A stretch of 64,000 nt of DNA from Hysterangium stoloniferum (GCA_015178975.1 WHVD01000085.1:62001-126000); one strand, 5' to 3'; positions 1-11,022 are shown, numbered from the stretch's first letter. Program-made: numbers and translations. The notes: a model not told the origin generated them from the sequence alone.

Positions 1-226
1 GGGAATATGAGTAAGTCATCAATGTTGTCAACACAGTATTCCACTAGTCTCACATTCACCGGCGAGTGCGGAAACACAACCTGTAAAAGCGTCAGGCTCT
101 GTATGGACACTGTTGAATACCTTAAGACTTACCTCCAGGGTTGCATGCGCGAGGGTACAATGCAGGGGTCGCAGAAACGGTTGCAATCATGATAGAAACA
201 AAGACAATGACTTGAGAGAATTGCAT
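1..226 (-). CDS. Fungal calcium-binding-type secreted protein, inverted copy, partial at window edge
   Basis: This is the mirror copy of the gene at 1523-1979. On the minus strand exon 1 runs 226-133 and exon 2 runs 80-54, with the second intron running off the left edge of the window. It encodes the same signal peptide and the same first cysteines as its partner. The two start codons face away from each other across about 1.3 kb, and each carries about 214 bp of identical upstream sequence inside the palindrome arm, so the two genes should share proximal promoter signals. Exons 3-5 would lie outside the window and cannot be judged. Confidence 0.75.
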
Positions 227-440
227 GACGAAAAAGTGATAAAAACTATGGAGTTTAGAGAGCAGCAACTGTGTCTGTGCGGTGGAAGTAATTCAAGGCG
301 AAGTGGTGAAGATGATCTGCATTCACCTCAATCCTTTTAAACTCTTTGAAGGTGGTATAAGTGAATTTTTGAAGGAACCCGAACGTCCCGTTAAGCTACA
401 GGGTGAGAGAGAGCAATCACCATCGGATTGAATTGTCTGT
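1..440. repeat. Left arm of a long palindrome
   Basis: Positions 1-440 are the reverse complement of 1309-1748 (paired positions sum to 1749). The translated stretches in the two arms are identical, so the arms are at or near full identity. Similarity stops abruptly after position 440. The left arm may continue beyond the window edge. Confidence 0.93.
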
Positions 441-1308
441 TGATAGAACAACATATCACGTTTCAATTGCCAGAAGTTCGTTCGAATTGGTCGATCGTGT
501 TTGCCTTGACGACAAATTGCAAAGCGTATCGGTTTTGTCAATTATGACAATCATTAGAGTTGGGCAATGAGCAATTGACTTACATAACCTCCATTCACAT
601 ATCGATCATTTACTGATCTGATCAAGAAGCAGTGTGACGTCAAAGTCGCTAAGCTCCTCACGCATCATTCACAACTTTCACCGCTGAATTGCAGCGTTTA
701 CCCCCACACAATCTACCTGACAACAGATTGTGAGTTGTCAATGGATGCAAACAAGTCCATGTGGCAAGGCGTCATCCTTCAACTTTTGAGGAAAAGCGGC
801 TGATATAGTGTTTCAGTAGGTTCTAAAGGAAGGCAAGGCAATAATTGCAGCTCTTTTATTGAATTATAGCTATTTAAGAACTAGTATTATTGTCTGAAAA
901 TTATGTAAGAATTAAATCAATACACACAGTATCAGGTTTTATTGCCATATTTAGAGGAGTTTAAAAACATCACTAGATTAATGCTTTGGATGATGAAGAG
1001 ACGAAAGGAGTAAACGGCTCGATTGTCAAAGTAATCTCAGATAGCGTATATCTGAACTTCGAAAAAGAGGGTGTAGAATAATGTATGGTGATACATACTG
1101 TCAGGCATTTCCTATGTTTCGAATTTGATCATCACGAAAGCTAATCGATGTCACCAATTATGGTGATTATTAAAACTGAACAATAGCAATTGTTTAACCA
1201 CGAATCATTTATTGATCGTGTGGCCTCGAAAGCGCAACGAATTTCATTGCCGAATTAAGCGTCTCGAGTGTGACATGTGGAGTACTGGCATCGAAGTCAA
1301 AAATATCG
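441..1308. other. Palindrome spacer between divergent gene copies
   Basis: This 868-bp unique, AT-rich stretch separates the two arms. No reading frame or recognisable element is visible. It is the central part of a bidirectional intergenic region and could carry shared regulatory sites, but no specific motif can be defended. Confidence 0.6.
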
Positions 1309-1748
1309 ACAGACAATTCAATCCGATGGTGATTGCTCTCTCTCACCCTGTAGCTTAACGGGACGTTCGGGTTCCTTCAAAAATTCACTTATACCACCTT
1401 CAAAGAGTTTAAAAGGATTGAGGTGAATGCAGATCATCTTCACCACTTCGCCTTGAATTACTTCCACCGCACAGACACAGTTGCTGCTCTCTAAACTCCA
1501 TAGTTTTTATCACTTTTTCGTCATGCAATTCTCTCAAGTCATTGTCTTTGTTTCTATCATGATTGCAACCGTTTCTGCGACCCCTGCATTGTACCCTCGC
1601 GCATGCAACCCTGGAGGTAAGTCTTAAGGTATTCAACAGTGTCCATACAGAGCCTGACGCTTTTACAGGTTGTGTTTCCGCACTCGCCGGTGAATGTGAG
1701 ACTAGTGGAATACTGTGTTGACAACATTGATGACTTACTCATATTCCC
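1309..1748. repeat. Right arm of the long palindrome
   Basis: Reverse complement of 1-440. It ends at 1748, inside intron 2 of the calcium-binding protein gene, two bases before the intron's 3' end as far as can be seen. Whether the identity continues further cannot be judged because the left arm leaves the window. Confidence 0.93.
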
Positions 1749-1979
1749 AGTTGCTGCCTGTGGTGTTGCGGCTTCAATGGGGGGCTTGGGTGAGCTGAAT
1801 GGAGTTGGCGTGGATCATAACAATAGCTCAAAAATCCACAGACCCCTTTGCAGATGCGGCATGTTTCTCTGCTGCTGTCAACGCGGAAGTCAACGTCAGT
1901 TGTGTTTTTAACTTTTTGAAAAATGCCAACATATTTTTACCCTCCGCTATAGATCTCCCAGTGCAGCGACTGCTTCTAA
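1523..1979 (+). CDS. Small secreted fungal calcium-binding-type protein, five exons
   Basis: Exons 1523-1616, 1669-1695, 1751-1789, 1842-1894 and 1953-1979 join into a 79-residue protein. All introns are 49-58 nt with GT-AG ends and the phases agree throughout. Residues 1 to about 20 are a signal peptide (MQFSQVIVFVSIMIATVSA). The mature part has the layout of the fungal calcium-binding domain family: ACNPGGCVSALAGE, EFAACGVAASMGGL, then DPFADAACFSAAVNAEVN and a terminal C-x-x-C (SQCSDCF). Six cysteines would give three disulfides. The family includes the secreted calcium-binding protein of Histoplasma, where it matters for virulence; a role here is unknown. Each single-frame reading of the locus is misleading because no exon exceeds 94 nt. 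A mirror copy lies at 1-226. Confidence 0.86.
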
Positions 1980-2279
1980 ATACGAAACGAAGCTGAGAAC
2001 TGGGCAGCACCACCAAAGTGTCAAATATGTATGGTCTAATCGTCTTCAAAAATCATGATTTGTCCTTTATGTAATAATACTCTTAAAGCATAGCCTGAGT
2101 CGTTTTGTACGGCATTATTCAATCTAGTCTGAAAACCTGTACAGTCGACCCCACATGCATCTTACGGAAGATCAAAGTTAGGCATAAAGTGAGACCATGG
2201 TACAGATAGTTATAGTGATAACAATTGCCAGAGCGATTGGCATTCTTAAAGTGTAACGAATTTGGATTAATGCCACTTT
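1980..2279. other. Intergenic, nothing recognised
   Basis: Sequence downstream of the calcium-binding protein gene. No gene or repeat could be supported. Confidence 0.5.
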
Positions 2280-2740
2280 CCATTTTGTGAACGGTGTCGT
2301 CTATCTCCGAGCACGAGCCATTGATCCCTTGTTCCTTCTGATACCTGAACACTCTTTTTACCTCTTCCCATTGATGCCGACTGGGTTTTGCATAAAGTGC
2401 GCGAGAAAAGAAACGGCAAATGCTATATCTGGACGGGCACCGAGGGTGGCGTACATTAGTGGCCCTATAGCTTCGAGATAGGGAACATCACACATGTCTT
2501 CATACTGACAAAGGATACTGGGGGATTGGGAAATGGATAGGTGGTGATGGGATCAAGTGGCGTAGATAGCGACTCCGCGTGCTGTAGACCGAAATACACT
2601 ACGACTTTGTCAATATACGAATGTTGGGAAATGACATCGTTCTTTCCGTATGATTCCGCTTGACTTTGGTGTAAGACTAGTATCTGCTGCAGATGCAGAC
2701 AGACACTAGAATGAGTGATGGGGAACAAACCACTACTTTA
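2280..2740 (-). mobile_element. Ty1/Copia polymerase relic
   Basis: The minus strand reads as the end of a Copia reverse transcriptase and the start of the RNase H region. Family-typical segments are SYIDKVVVYFGLQHAESLST followed by PLDP, and [18 protein letters not shown]. Only this part of the polyprotein remains and it is broken in several places. No LTRs belonging to it were found nearby. Confidence 0.75.
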
Positions 2741-3006
2741 TTCGCGTCCACCCGTACATAATATATACTAGTGGAGAACAATGGGACCAAATATTAATAA
2801 AACGCAGTGTAGGGAGTCACACTCCCTCACATTGGTGCCTAAAAAAACCATTTCAGCTCTCCCACACTCTTGATTTTGAATTCCGCACGTCGACTACAGT
2901 ATAATTCAGAAAGATAAATTAATTGTTACATAAGTAAAAAGATATATTTTTTTAAAATACAGCATTGTGAGGAAGTGGAGATAGGCGGTCAAAAGTGCAG
3001 CGTCAT
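2741..3006. other. AT-rich intergenic stretch
   Basis: No reading frame, repeat or RNA gene is apparent between the Copia relic and the direct repeats at 3007. Confidence 0.5.
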
Positions 3007-3075
3007 TTGGACCGGAAACAACCGTCGTGGGAGGGTCTTTGTTGGACCGGAAACAACCGTCGTGGGAGGGTCTTT
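3007..3075. repeat. Direct repeat, two copies of about 34 bp
   Basis: The unit beginning ttggaccggaaacaaccgtc occurs at 3007 and again at 3042 (period 35) with no visible change. It abuts the stop codon of the gene stub at 3074. Confidence 0.85.
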
Positions 3076-3400
3076 ATATCTCTGGAACGCCTGTATACTG
3101 GTCGTCTGGCCTACTGTGGGTGGGTAATGAATGGCTACTCTGCCGGTGATAGTATGTGGCTACGCTGTCAGAAGCAGTCATCGAAGAAGACGCGTGTGGG
3201 GGGGATGTCGGACCAGGTGACCTGGGAAATGTACTTGGATCAGAGGGATCCTGGTGAGGATGAAAAGTGAGTAATATATAAAGCTTTAAGTTTTAACATG
3301 AGGGTATTACATAAAGTTTCTGCAGATCGGTATGCATCTGGAAAGAGGGCGAAGGGTATCCTCCATGAAACGATGGCCTGCTCTACTCTTAGCATTATCC
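3074..3400 (-). pseudogene. 3' stub of a single-pass membrane protein paralog
   Basis: The minus strand matches the last two exons of the gene at 11023-12260. A tail segment ending in QKLY is followed by an intron at 3310-3251, then a final exon opening DPSDPSTFPRSPGPTSPPH and ending GVPEI before a stop at 3076-3074. Intron position and phase equal those of the complete paralog. The ectodomain and membrane segment are absent, so this is a truncated duplicate. The tail is still open in frame, which suggests fairly recent truncation or retained selection on part of it. Confidence 0.8.
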
Positions 3401-3619
3401 CTACTCTCATATTTCAGTCTTTGGCAAGTCCAAGACTTTTGAGTTTAGACTCCAGCCTCCCAGTTATTAGCTAGGTATCAGTTAATTTCAGTTTTAAACA
3501 TACTCCTTGTTTGTGTTGAATACTGGAACACCAGATAGTTTGTGTGAGGGCACATAAGTTGAAGCTGAGCTCCACTTGTCTCTAAAACTGGACCTTCCAG
3601 TTCAGTACATTTGGCCTCC
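3401..3619. other. Short intergenic stretch
   Basis: Nothing recognisable between the gene stub and the solo LTR. Confidence 0.5.
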
Positions 3620-4358
3620 TGTTAAGAACTGGAAACTGACTAATGTCGGTGGACCGACGGGGACCGATCAGAAGGACTTGGCTTCAGCTTATGTGCTGCA
3701 CCCTTGCAGTTATCCATCAGGTGTCCTTAAATTTCGGGTGGGCAAAGACTAGTCTCAACGAATACCTCTCAGTGAACTACCGATCAGAATCGAGAGATAA
3801 GTTGAGTGTTGGGCCAAGGGGTCGGGGACCAAAGGGGGGCAAGCGCACGCGAAGGCAGATAGTGGAATTCTTAGTATGAGAATGCTATAGATGTAAGAGG
3901 GTGTTCTGAGTTGATATTCTGATTGCCTAGAAACTACAACTACAGCGGGTTCATATACAAGTAACAGGCGTCTAGAAAATACTAACTGGGAGAAGAGCAG
4001 AAAAATGGTATTTAACAATAAGCTTGACTAGGAATGGGAAGTTTATGATTAGTTCGGAGGCCGATGATAACCAAGAGCGGAATTATGGTAAAGGAAATAG
4101 TTTGAGGGTTACAAATATATATAGACATATGTGAAACATAGGATAGAGTGGAGGATCATATTAAAAGGGACATATCAGAGTTTAACCAGATAGTTCGAGT
4201 ATATTTTGACATTGGCATAAATGGAGTTTGATCACCGCGAAAGTGTACGTCAGCATCGGGAGGCCGATGGTTTCCGATGTGGTGACTTGAACAGTAGCTT
4301 GAATCATTGATGTGGCGATAACCTCAGGAACTGATAGGGTTGCAACACGGTCGTAACA
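3620..4358 (-). mobile_element. Solo LTR, family X
   Basis: A 739-bp sequence that on the minus strand begins TGTTACGACC and ends TTCTTAACA. It is flanked by the 5-bp duplication CCTCC (3615-3619 and 4359-4363). A second copy of the same family lies at 50464-52014 and defines both ends independently. The left-over single LTR implies recombination between the two LTRs of a former element. Confidence 0.88.
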
Positions 4359-4363
4359 CCTCC

Positions 4364-5799
4364 CAGTCTTCCACTTTATTCCCATATGCTCCTTGACACC
4401 TCAACAAATAGGCCAAACTAAGTCAATATTCAAACTGGAGTGTAGGTACAACTATATAACTTATACCATAATTGTATTACTGATCAAGAGCATAATAAGA
4501 CATTTTCAGAAACATTTTCCAAAAACAAGCAAGTGAATACCTGTCAAACTTGATAATATGTATACTAAATATAGGGACAAAGAAAGTTCAGGTCAACATA
4601 TTTCAGAAACTGACTAGAGGTTTCTGGTCACAGAATATGCCTCAGAATTTAGTAATGTCCAGGAATGGATCCTAACAGTCTGCTGACTCTGTATATAGGC
4701 TTGAGCATTGAGGATGGATGTCAGAGGGTTTGGTGAAGTTCATCTAGATCTGTGCCCAACTCCTGAGCATGGTCAGAGGCTAGATCACACTCCAGGTGGA
4801 CCATAATGTTGGGGCTATGGCCTTTGTTTGCAAGGAAAGGGAAAGCACCAGTAGTATTGGGGGCATTGTTATAGACAAACTCAGTGTTAGGGTTGGGGGC
4901 CTGCTGGGCCCAGATATTAGCTCATAGCACTTCTCTCTTTTGTCTAGGATGATCCATCAGACTCTGTTTGGATATCCTAAACCCTCCAGAGGCTTGAAGA
5001 TTGCTTGAAGATCTTGTTCTGATCTGCCCTTGACTCTGTTTGACATACATGCATTCATTCATTTGCTTATTGTGTCCCCTAGACTTGTTCCTATTCCATC
5101 TCAATCTTTTTTCCTAGTATGGTCTACCCTAAGTTCTCTTGGCCTCCCAGCAACCTTTAGGCTTACTAATCCCATAAGTATATCTGAAGTCTTATTACTG
5201 AAATCCCTGCCCATTTAGGTCATTCAAGAGCCCATATTAACAGCACAGTTAATTGATATTTACTTGGACAATTTCTCTATATAATTTAACAGCTTGTTAA
5301 ATCTTTATATATAAATAGTAAATTCAAAAGCTACAAGAAATCAAAGGCTTCTGATAAGTTTCCACTATTATTGCACATATGTACATTCAGCCCCTGATGT
5401 TTATTCTCAAACAGAGCTTGGCCTTCATAGAGCATGTCACTACAAGTTCATCTGAATTTGGAAAGAGACCAAACAAATATTGAGTTTAGTTGTTTAAGCT
5501 GAATAGTGCAGCTAATTAATCTATCAGTATTTAAATTACTGGACCTTTATTTCTTGAAACCCTTGCCACATCAACATTTGTTAAACTATTTGAGCGAGTA
5601 AATAGCCAAATCCATTACAAATTGGTGTACATTCTGGGAATTGCATATGGAGGTTGTCTGTGATCATTATAATATCAAATGTTTGCTAATAAAAGCAATA
5701 TTGCTACAAAACTTCATCTTTAAATAGTGGTATCTATTCTGAGACTATTATATTGTTAATCACCAACCATGAGAAACAATTCTCCATATTACATCCTAT
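4364..5799. other. AT-rich stretch without genes
   Basis: Only short, unconvincing open frames are present. Degenerate repeat material is likely but cannot be assigned to a family. Confidence 0.45.
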
Positions 5800-6243
5800 A
5801 CAATTCAAGTTTGGTGTTTATTTATCTCATTTTATGTTTGCTAGTTTAGTTTTCATTATTACTGGATTTGGTATGTTATTCATTCCACAGTCTATATAGT
5901 CTGGCAGATGTTGTACATACAATCCAGTTAGAAAATCAGGTTAGATTCCCCCCAGTAATCTTAGTATGTATATTTTCTGCTCTAAACTCCTCTTTGAAAC
6001 ACACTGCTTTTACTTGTTGGAGCCCACGGGCTCCGACCCATCTATCACTCGACCTCTGACTTATCTATCTCAACTCCCTGACCTCTCAACCCATGAACCC
6101 CACCCGGATTCCCTGGGATTCCCGTCTGCCCATTTGAAATTGGACAAGACGATCTCACAAGGGTGCAGCCTATAAGCTGAAGCCAAGTCCTACTGGCTTT
6201 CCCGCAGGTTTCTCCAGAAACCCTCCATGTATGCAACTTAACA
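5800..6243 (+). mobile_element. LTR fragment, family Y (3' part)
   Basis: Matches the second half of the family Y LTRs at 50935 and 52436, including the TATA-containing segment near 5890-5910, the ggagcccacgggctcc palindrome near 6020, and the terminal CTTAACA. The first half is replaced by unrelated sequence, so this is a truncated fossil. Confidence 0.78.
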
Positions 6244-6287
6244 GACTCCCTACACTGTGATTTGGTAATAATTAGTTCTATTGTTGT

Positions 6288-6427
6288 CCACATCCCATTG
6301 TTGTCCACATCCTATTGTAGTCCACATCCTATTGTAGTCCACATCCTATTGTAGTCCACATCCTATTGTAGTCCACATCCTATTGTAGTCCACATCCCAT
6401 TGTTGCTCACATCCCATTGTTCTCCAC
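6288..6427. repeat. 17-bp minisatellite
   Basis: About eight tandem copies of a unit close to ccacatcctattgtagt. The middle copies are identical and the outer ones carry one or two changes. Confidence 0.9.
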
Positions 6428-6628
6428 TAGTATATATTATGTACATGTGGATTTCAATACAGTAATGGTTTATTCCCCATCACTCATTCTAGTGTCTGTC
6501 TGCACCTGCAGCAGATACCAGTCTTACAGTGCTTTGGACTGTGTGCCCATGGGGTTTTCTTGTGTGCCAGCACTGCAAATGCAGTCAGTGCCTATGCAAG
6601 TGTTGGTGTGCTGGGTGGGCCTATACAG

Positions 6629-6933
6629 TGTTGAAACAGTTGAATAACTCTTGACAAACACCCTGTGAGTGTGAGGAAAGTAAACACTAAATGTATTCAA
6701 CTGTGAAATAACTACATACCTGTGAGTGTGAGGAAAGTAAACACTAAGGAGACCTTCCCACACCCACAGCGGAGTATACTACAGGGTGCTTACCTAAGCA
6801 CCTACACATCAGTTACCTTACTAGGTAACTCACTCAATACTGCACCTACAGTGCTGGGAAAAATACTACAAATATCAGAAAAATATAGGGAACAGCATAG
6901 ACTATGTAAGAGCTGTAATATCATACTCTAACA
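6629..6933 (+). mobile_element. Solo LTR, family Z
   Basis: Begins TGTTGAAACAG and ends ACTCTAACA. It is flanked by the 5-bp duplication TACAG (6624-6628 and 6934-6938). It is about 57 bp longer than the copy at 37428 because a segment containing cctgtgagtgtgaggaaag is duplicated inside it. Confidence 0.87.
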
Positions 6934-6938
6934 TACAG

Positions 6939-7763
6939 TGCCAGGTGGGCTTACATAAGTGCCAAGGTGCAGCTATGCACTGTAGGGTGCATACATGCTG
7001 TTTTTAGGATTTCTTTCAGATTTCTAATAAATAAAAATACTAAATAAAAATTAAATAAATAGTATGAATAGTAGACCTGTAAATACTCATTTATTTAGTT
7101 TCAATCTCTTAGGAATCCCATTAAAGCAAGTGTGATCTCCCTTGTCATTGAGCTGTCCCCTCTTTACTTCATGTTTCTATATTCTATCTTGTGTTTGGTA
7201 GCCTTGTTAGTATTGCCCTAACACCCTATGTACATACATCACAACCAGGATTATGCAAGGACTGTACACTGTATTATGGGAAAGAAAACTCACTGCCCCT
7301 TCTACATAAAGGAGGACTGGGGAATGCACATAAGATATTTTACTATCAATTTCAAAATATAGATTAATGCTTATACTTTCATGTATCCTCCAGAATTTAG
7401 TGAAGGCAGTGAACCAGACACTCAAGAATGTCACATTTTCCTTCTATATAGACCAAAACCCCAACTAGCTCAGAAGTGCAAAGCAGAAGGAATATGTGAG
7501 GAGGTTTTGTTTGAGAAGCAGTCTGAAAGAATACTCAGAAAACAACCCAGGCTGAATTATAAAGAGACTTAAAGGTATAAAATGTTTTAATGCAAATAAA
7601 AGTGTTTTCTGTATCTAATTCGCATTTTAAGAGTATATAAATATAGAGCATTTCACACATAGTATTTGACATTTTTTTAGAGCCTTTTTCATCCATAAGT
7701 AAAGTTGTTTCAGTGTCACAGCATTGTGACATGCAAAATTTTGGTGTAAACCTAGAACCCATT
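6939..7763. other. No gene supported
   Basis: The stretch contains short open frames (for example 7381-7572, plus strand) without recognisable similarity, and AT-rich sequence near 7020-7090. Confidence 0.45.
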
Positions 7764-7976
7764 GTTGGAATACGAGCGTTACATAAGTTCGTAACACATA
7801 TTCCTTTTGTTCTTTGTTCTTTGTTTCTTTACTCCCATTGTTCAATCCCTTTTTGTTGCCCCATTTGATATTCTATTGTTTAGCAGACATATATAAGTAG
7901 CCTAGTGTTCATGTATCTACTCATTCGTTTGCCTAATCTTACTACAAGATATATGCACAAATGAAATTTATATACT
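7764..7976 (+). mobile_element. Possible Copia LTR fragment
   Basis: It opens TGTTGGAATACGAG, as many fungal Copia LTRs do, and carries a TATATAAG box near 7890. No second end or target-site duplication was found, so the assignment is tentative. Confidence 0.4.
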
Positions 7977-7977
7977 G

Positions 7978-8206
7978 TGTGAGAACGAGTGAAAGAACAA
8001 TACTCAGTATTTGCATGCTGTATGCCAAATCACTGTAGATACAATCATGTAGCTACTCTATTTAACTAAAAGGAACAATAGATTTTTGTGACACAACATA
8101 AAGGTGGAACAAAAGAACAATAAAACAAAGGGACAAGCTAACAACAATGGGGTGGCTTAACTGGTGTAGCACATTGTGCATGCTCACATAATCCATTATT
8201 CCAACA
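7978..8206 (-). repeat. 3' LTR of the Gag-only element
   Basis: 229 bp, TG...CA ends on the minus strand, matching 9719-9946 at nearly every position. Confidence 0.88.
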
Positions 8207-8247
8207 CACTCCCTTGAGCAAAACAAGGTGCAAAACACTCCCTCAAT

Positions 8248-9537
8248 CAAAAGGCTCTATCTTCATCGGAGGAATCCTCAGTGACAACTTGTGCAGTGTC
8301 TTCAAGGGTATTGTCTGGGCAATTCGACTGGTAATGGCCTTTTTTACCACACTTGAAACAGGTAATGTCCGAAAGTGGGGTACTGTAATCCTGGCCGCCT
8401 TACCACATTGCATCACCACATCCATTCCCCTGTGTCACCAATCATACGATCCACCTTCAAGTCACCAACCCGATCTGCCGTGACCGATCCCTTTGTTGCC
8501 ACTATCCACACAATAACCTCGGTCCCATTCCATTGTTACCACAATTCTATTGTTGCAATTAGAGATATAAGTCACACCTTCTATTGTATAATGATTTTTA
8601 TCTTCCTTCGACATTAATTCCTCTTCCCACTTTCCCTAGGGAATATTGCCTTCACCTACTGTATTACTTCTACTATGTACAAATAAAGAAAACTTAGTCC
8701 TGTCTGTTACCGACTGAGTGAGGCTATAACAACAGCCTTTCAGGTACGAGGCTTTGGCTCGACTGACAGGGCTTCCTCGGAATCAGGTATAACATTGTTG
8801 CGAACAGGCAAAGTCGGTTTAGTGGCAAGTTGGCGAGCTTCCTCATTGATGAGGCGAGCTTCCTCATTGATGAGGCGAGCTTTCACAATTTCAAGCAAAA
8901 CAGCTGGTTCGGGTTTAAGTTCGTCTCCGGTGGTAATAGCGGCAATAGAAGCATTGAGGGAGATGATGAATGAATCATAGGAGCGTGGGAGACCTTGAGT
9001 AAGAACGAGAATCTTGTCTTCATCAGTGGCAATGTAACCAACCTCTTTCAGGTGAAAGGCAGCTTGCTGAACATTTGCGATCCAGCTGCTCATCGATTGG
9101 TCAGCTCATTTCGTCATGGTATTAAATTTTCGGCGTAGCGTCATGCGAGTGGCAAAACCTTGGGCACGGTGCATTCGCTGGAGTTCGTTCCAGAGTTCTC
9201 TCGAGTCTTTGTTGTGGGCATGTGGGAGTTGGGAGGGTTCGAGGTGGAGAACGATCTCAGCATGGGCTTCAGACTGGCATCTTTCATAAGCATGAATAGA
9301 CTTGGAATTTGCTGATCCAGTAGGCCTGGTCTCTGTGCCATCAACTACTCCCCATAAACCCTTCTTTACAAGTATAGCGCGCATGTATAGTGACCATTCG
9401 GCATAGTTGCTCTCGTTGAGCTTCACAAAATGTAGGTTTTCCGGCATGATGGTGCGACAAACGACAGTATGTTGATCCAAAAAAGCGTGGCAATATGAAA
9501 AAGTGTGCGGTTCGATAAAAGGGCGGTGCAACAACAA
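8248..9537 (-). pseudogene. Copia Gag region of the Gag-only element
   Basis: The N-terminal part (about 9537-9106) has the Copia Gag opening with LNESNYAEWSLYMRAILVKK. A middle part (about 9093-8740) contains ILVLTQGLPRSYDSFI, then a tandem duplication of RLINEEA. A zinc knuckle CFKCGKKGHYQSNC lies near 8370-8250, directly before the polypurine tract and LTR. The middle and end segments are separated by about 300 bp of unlike sequence that may be a further insertion. The region is broken. Confidence 0.75.
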
Positions 9538-9718
9538 ATGTTTACTGCAGGTTACGAAGAGAACAGATTACGACGGTACGACGATGGAAACAGCTGGCTT
9601 CGGCCCCAGTGGCAGGTTACGATGGATACGAAGGTGCGACAATGATGGTGATAACGATCAACAGACGGCGGAGCGGCTTCATTCTTATGCGTTTGTGGTA
9701 GCGCGGGGCCCAATAACC

Positions 9719-9946
9719 TGTGAGAACGAGTGAAAGAACAATACTCAGTATTTGCACACCGTATGCCAAATCACTGTAGATACAATCATGTAGCTACTCT
9801 ATTTAACTAAAAGGAACAATAGATTTTTGTGACACAACATAAAGGTGGAACAAAAGAACAATAAAACAAAGGACAAGCTAACAACAATGGGGTGGCTTAA
9901 CTGGTGTAGCACATTGTGCATGCTCACATAATCCATTATTCCAACA
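9719..9946 (-). repeat. 5' LTR of the Gag-only element
   Basis: 228 bp, the partner of 7978-8206. It is followed outward by the TACTG target duplication. Confidence 0.88.
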
Positions 9947-10200
9947 TACTGCTCTTATAGTTCATTCGGATTCTATATTTTATTCTAATACCCATGTCAT
10001 TTAGAGGTTACATTTTATTATTTTTAGTAAGCTTATTTGAGCATTAATATTACTCAAGGAAGGGCTAAAACTAAGGATGTGTCAATTAAAGTGGTACACA
10101 AGGTATATTTCACCAGGAAACTGTACACTGGATGTAACGGTTCTGGTAATCTCACAATTATTTTATTTTGATAATTTCCAATACAAAATTAATGAAGTAT

Positions 10201-10889
10201 CTGTTTCGGGTACATAGTGCGGTGTTTGAAAATCAATAAAAAAATTCCGCTTCGGTCAAAAATAAATTGCCGTGTAACTCCATAACAGGGAGGAAGTAAG
10301 ATATAATACTTTGTATTCACCATATATATATATGGGGCAAGCTATTACTATACTCAGAATTTCTTATTTCCTGTCATTTAACATTTGGACCTCTGTGAAA
10401 GAATCAGCTCCCCCGCCACAATTGCAGACTTGTTTGGGTTGAAACCCGGGGAGAATAATATGATATATTATATATAAAAGTTTAAATAATAATGAATGCT
10501 TATACAGTACGGAATGTAGGGAACGGCGACACTTATATGCTGCATTAATATAGGTCTAGCCCCTCCCTACATTCCGTGCTGTATAGGCATCCACTCTTGT
10601 TTATGCTTTTATATATAATATATAATATTATTCTCCCCGAGTTTCAAACTGAAAAAGTGTGTAATTGTGGCGGGGGAGTTGATTCTTTGACAGAGGTCCA
10701 AATGTTAAATAACAGAAAATAAGAAATTCTGAGTATATAAATAGCTTGCCCCATATATATATATGGTGAATACAAAGTATTATATCTTACTTCCTCCCCG
10801 TTATGGAGTTACACGGCAATTTATTTTTGGGACCAAAGCGGAATTTTTTTATTGATTTTCAAACACCGCATTATGTACCCGAAACAGCT
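10201..10889. mobile_element. Fold-back element with about 300-bp inverted arms
   Basis: The left end ctgtttcgggtacatagtgc is mirrored by the right end at about 10865-10889. The arms pair almost throughout, for example the catatatatatatggggcaag block near 10320 with its complement near 10750, and the gtacggaatgtaggga block near 10508 with its complement near 10565. The centre (about 10525-10560) is unpaired. No transposase frame is present, so it would be a non-autonomous long-TIR DNA element. A diverged single end of the same family lies at 49790-49910. Confidence 0.85.
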
Positions 10890-11022
10890 GTAATTTGAAA
10901 AAAGAAACATGGTGACACACTTTCCTAAGCCCGTTTACATAATAGGCGCTGGGCTTCAGGAACATATACACTATGGTGGCCAGCTCTTGGCTTGACTCTT
11001 TCGCTCTCGTTGGTGACTCTTC

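Larger units (their letters stand above)
7978..9946 (-). mobile_element. Copia-type LTR element carrying only a Gag region (TR-GAG-like)
   Basis: Two LTRs of 229 and 228 bp (7978-8206 and 9719-9946) begin TGTTGGAATAATGG on the minus strand. They differ at only a handful of sites, and 5-bp duplications TACTG flank the whole (7973-7977 and 9947-9951). Next to the 5' LTR on the minus strand is a primer-binding-type sequence starting GGTTATTGGGCCC. Next to the 3' LTR is a purine-rich tract CAAGGGAGTG. The interior, about 1.5 kb, has room for Gag alone; no protease, integrase or reverse transcriptase is present. It looks young and is at least partly broken. Movement would have depended on a partner element. 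Confidence 0.88.

Noticed and set aside
1639-1911. Single-exon proteins read from the open frames at the calcium-binding locus
   Set aside because: These frames run through introns. The five-exon model explains the cysteines, phases and splice sites far better.
1523-1979. Hydrophobin call for the small cysteine-rich protein
   Set aside because: Hydrophobins have eight cysteines with two CC pairs. The spliced product here has six, without CC pairs, and fits the fungal calcium-binding pattern.
6288-6427. CRISPR array
   Set aside because: The 17-bp units are contiguous with no spacers, so this is a minisatellite. The organism is a eukaryote.
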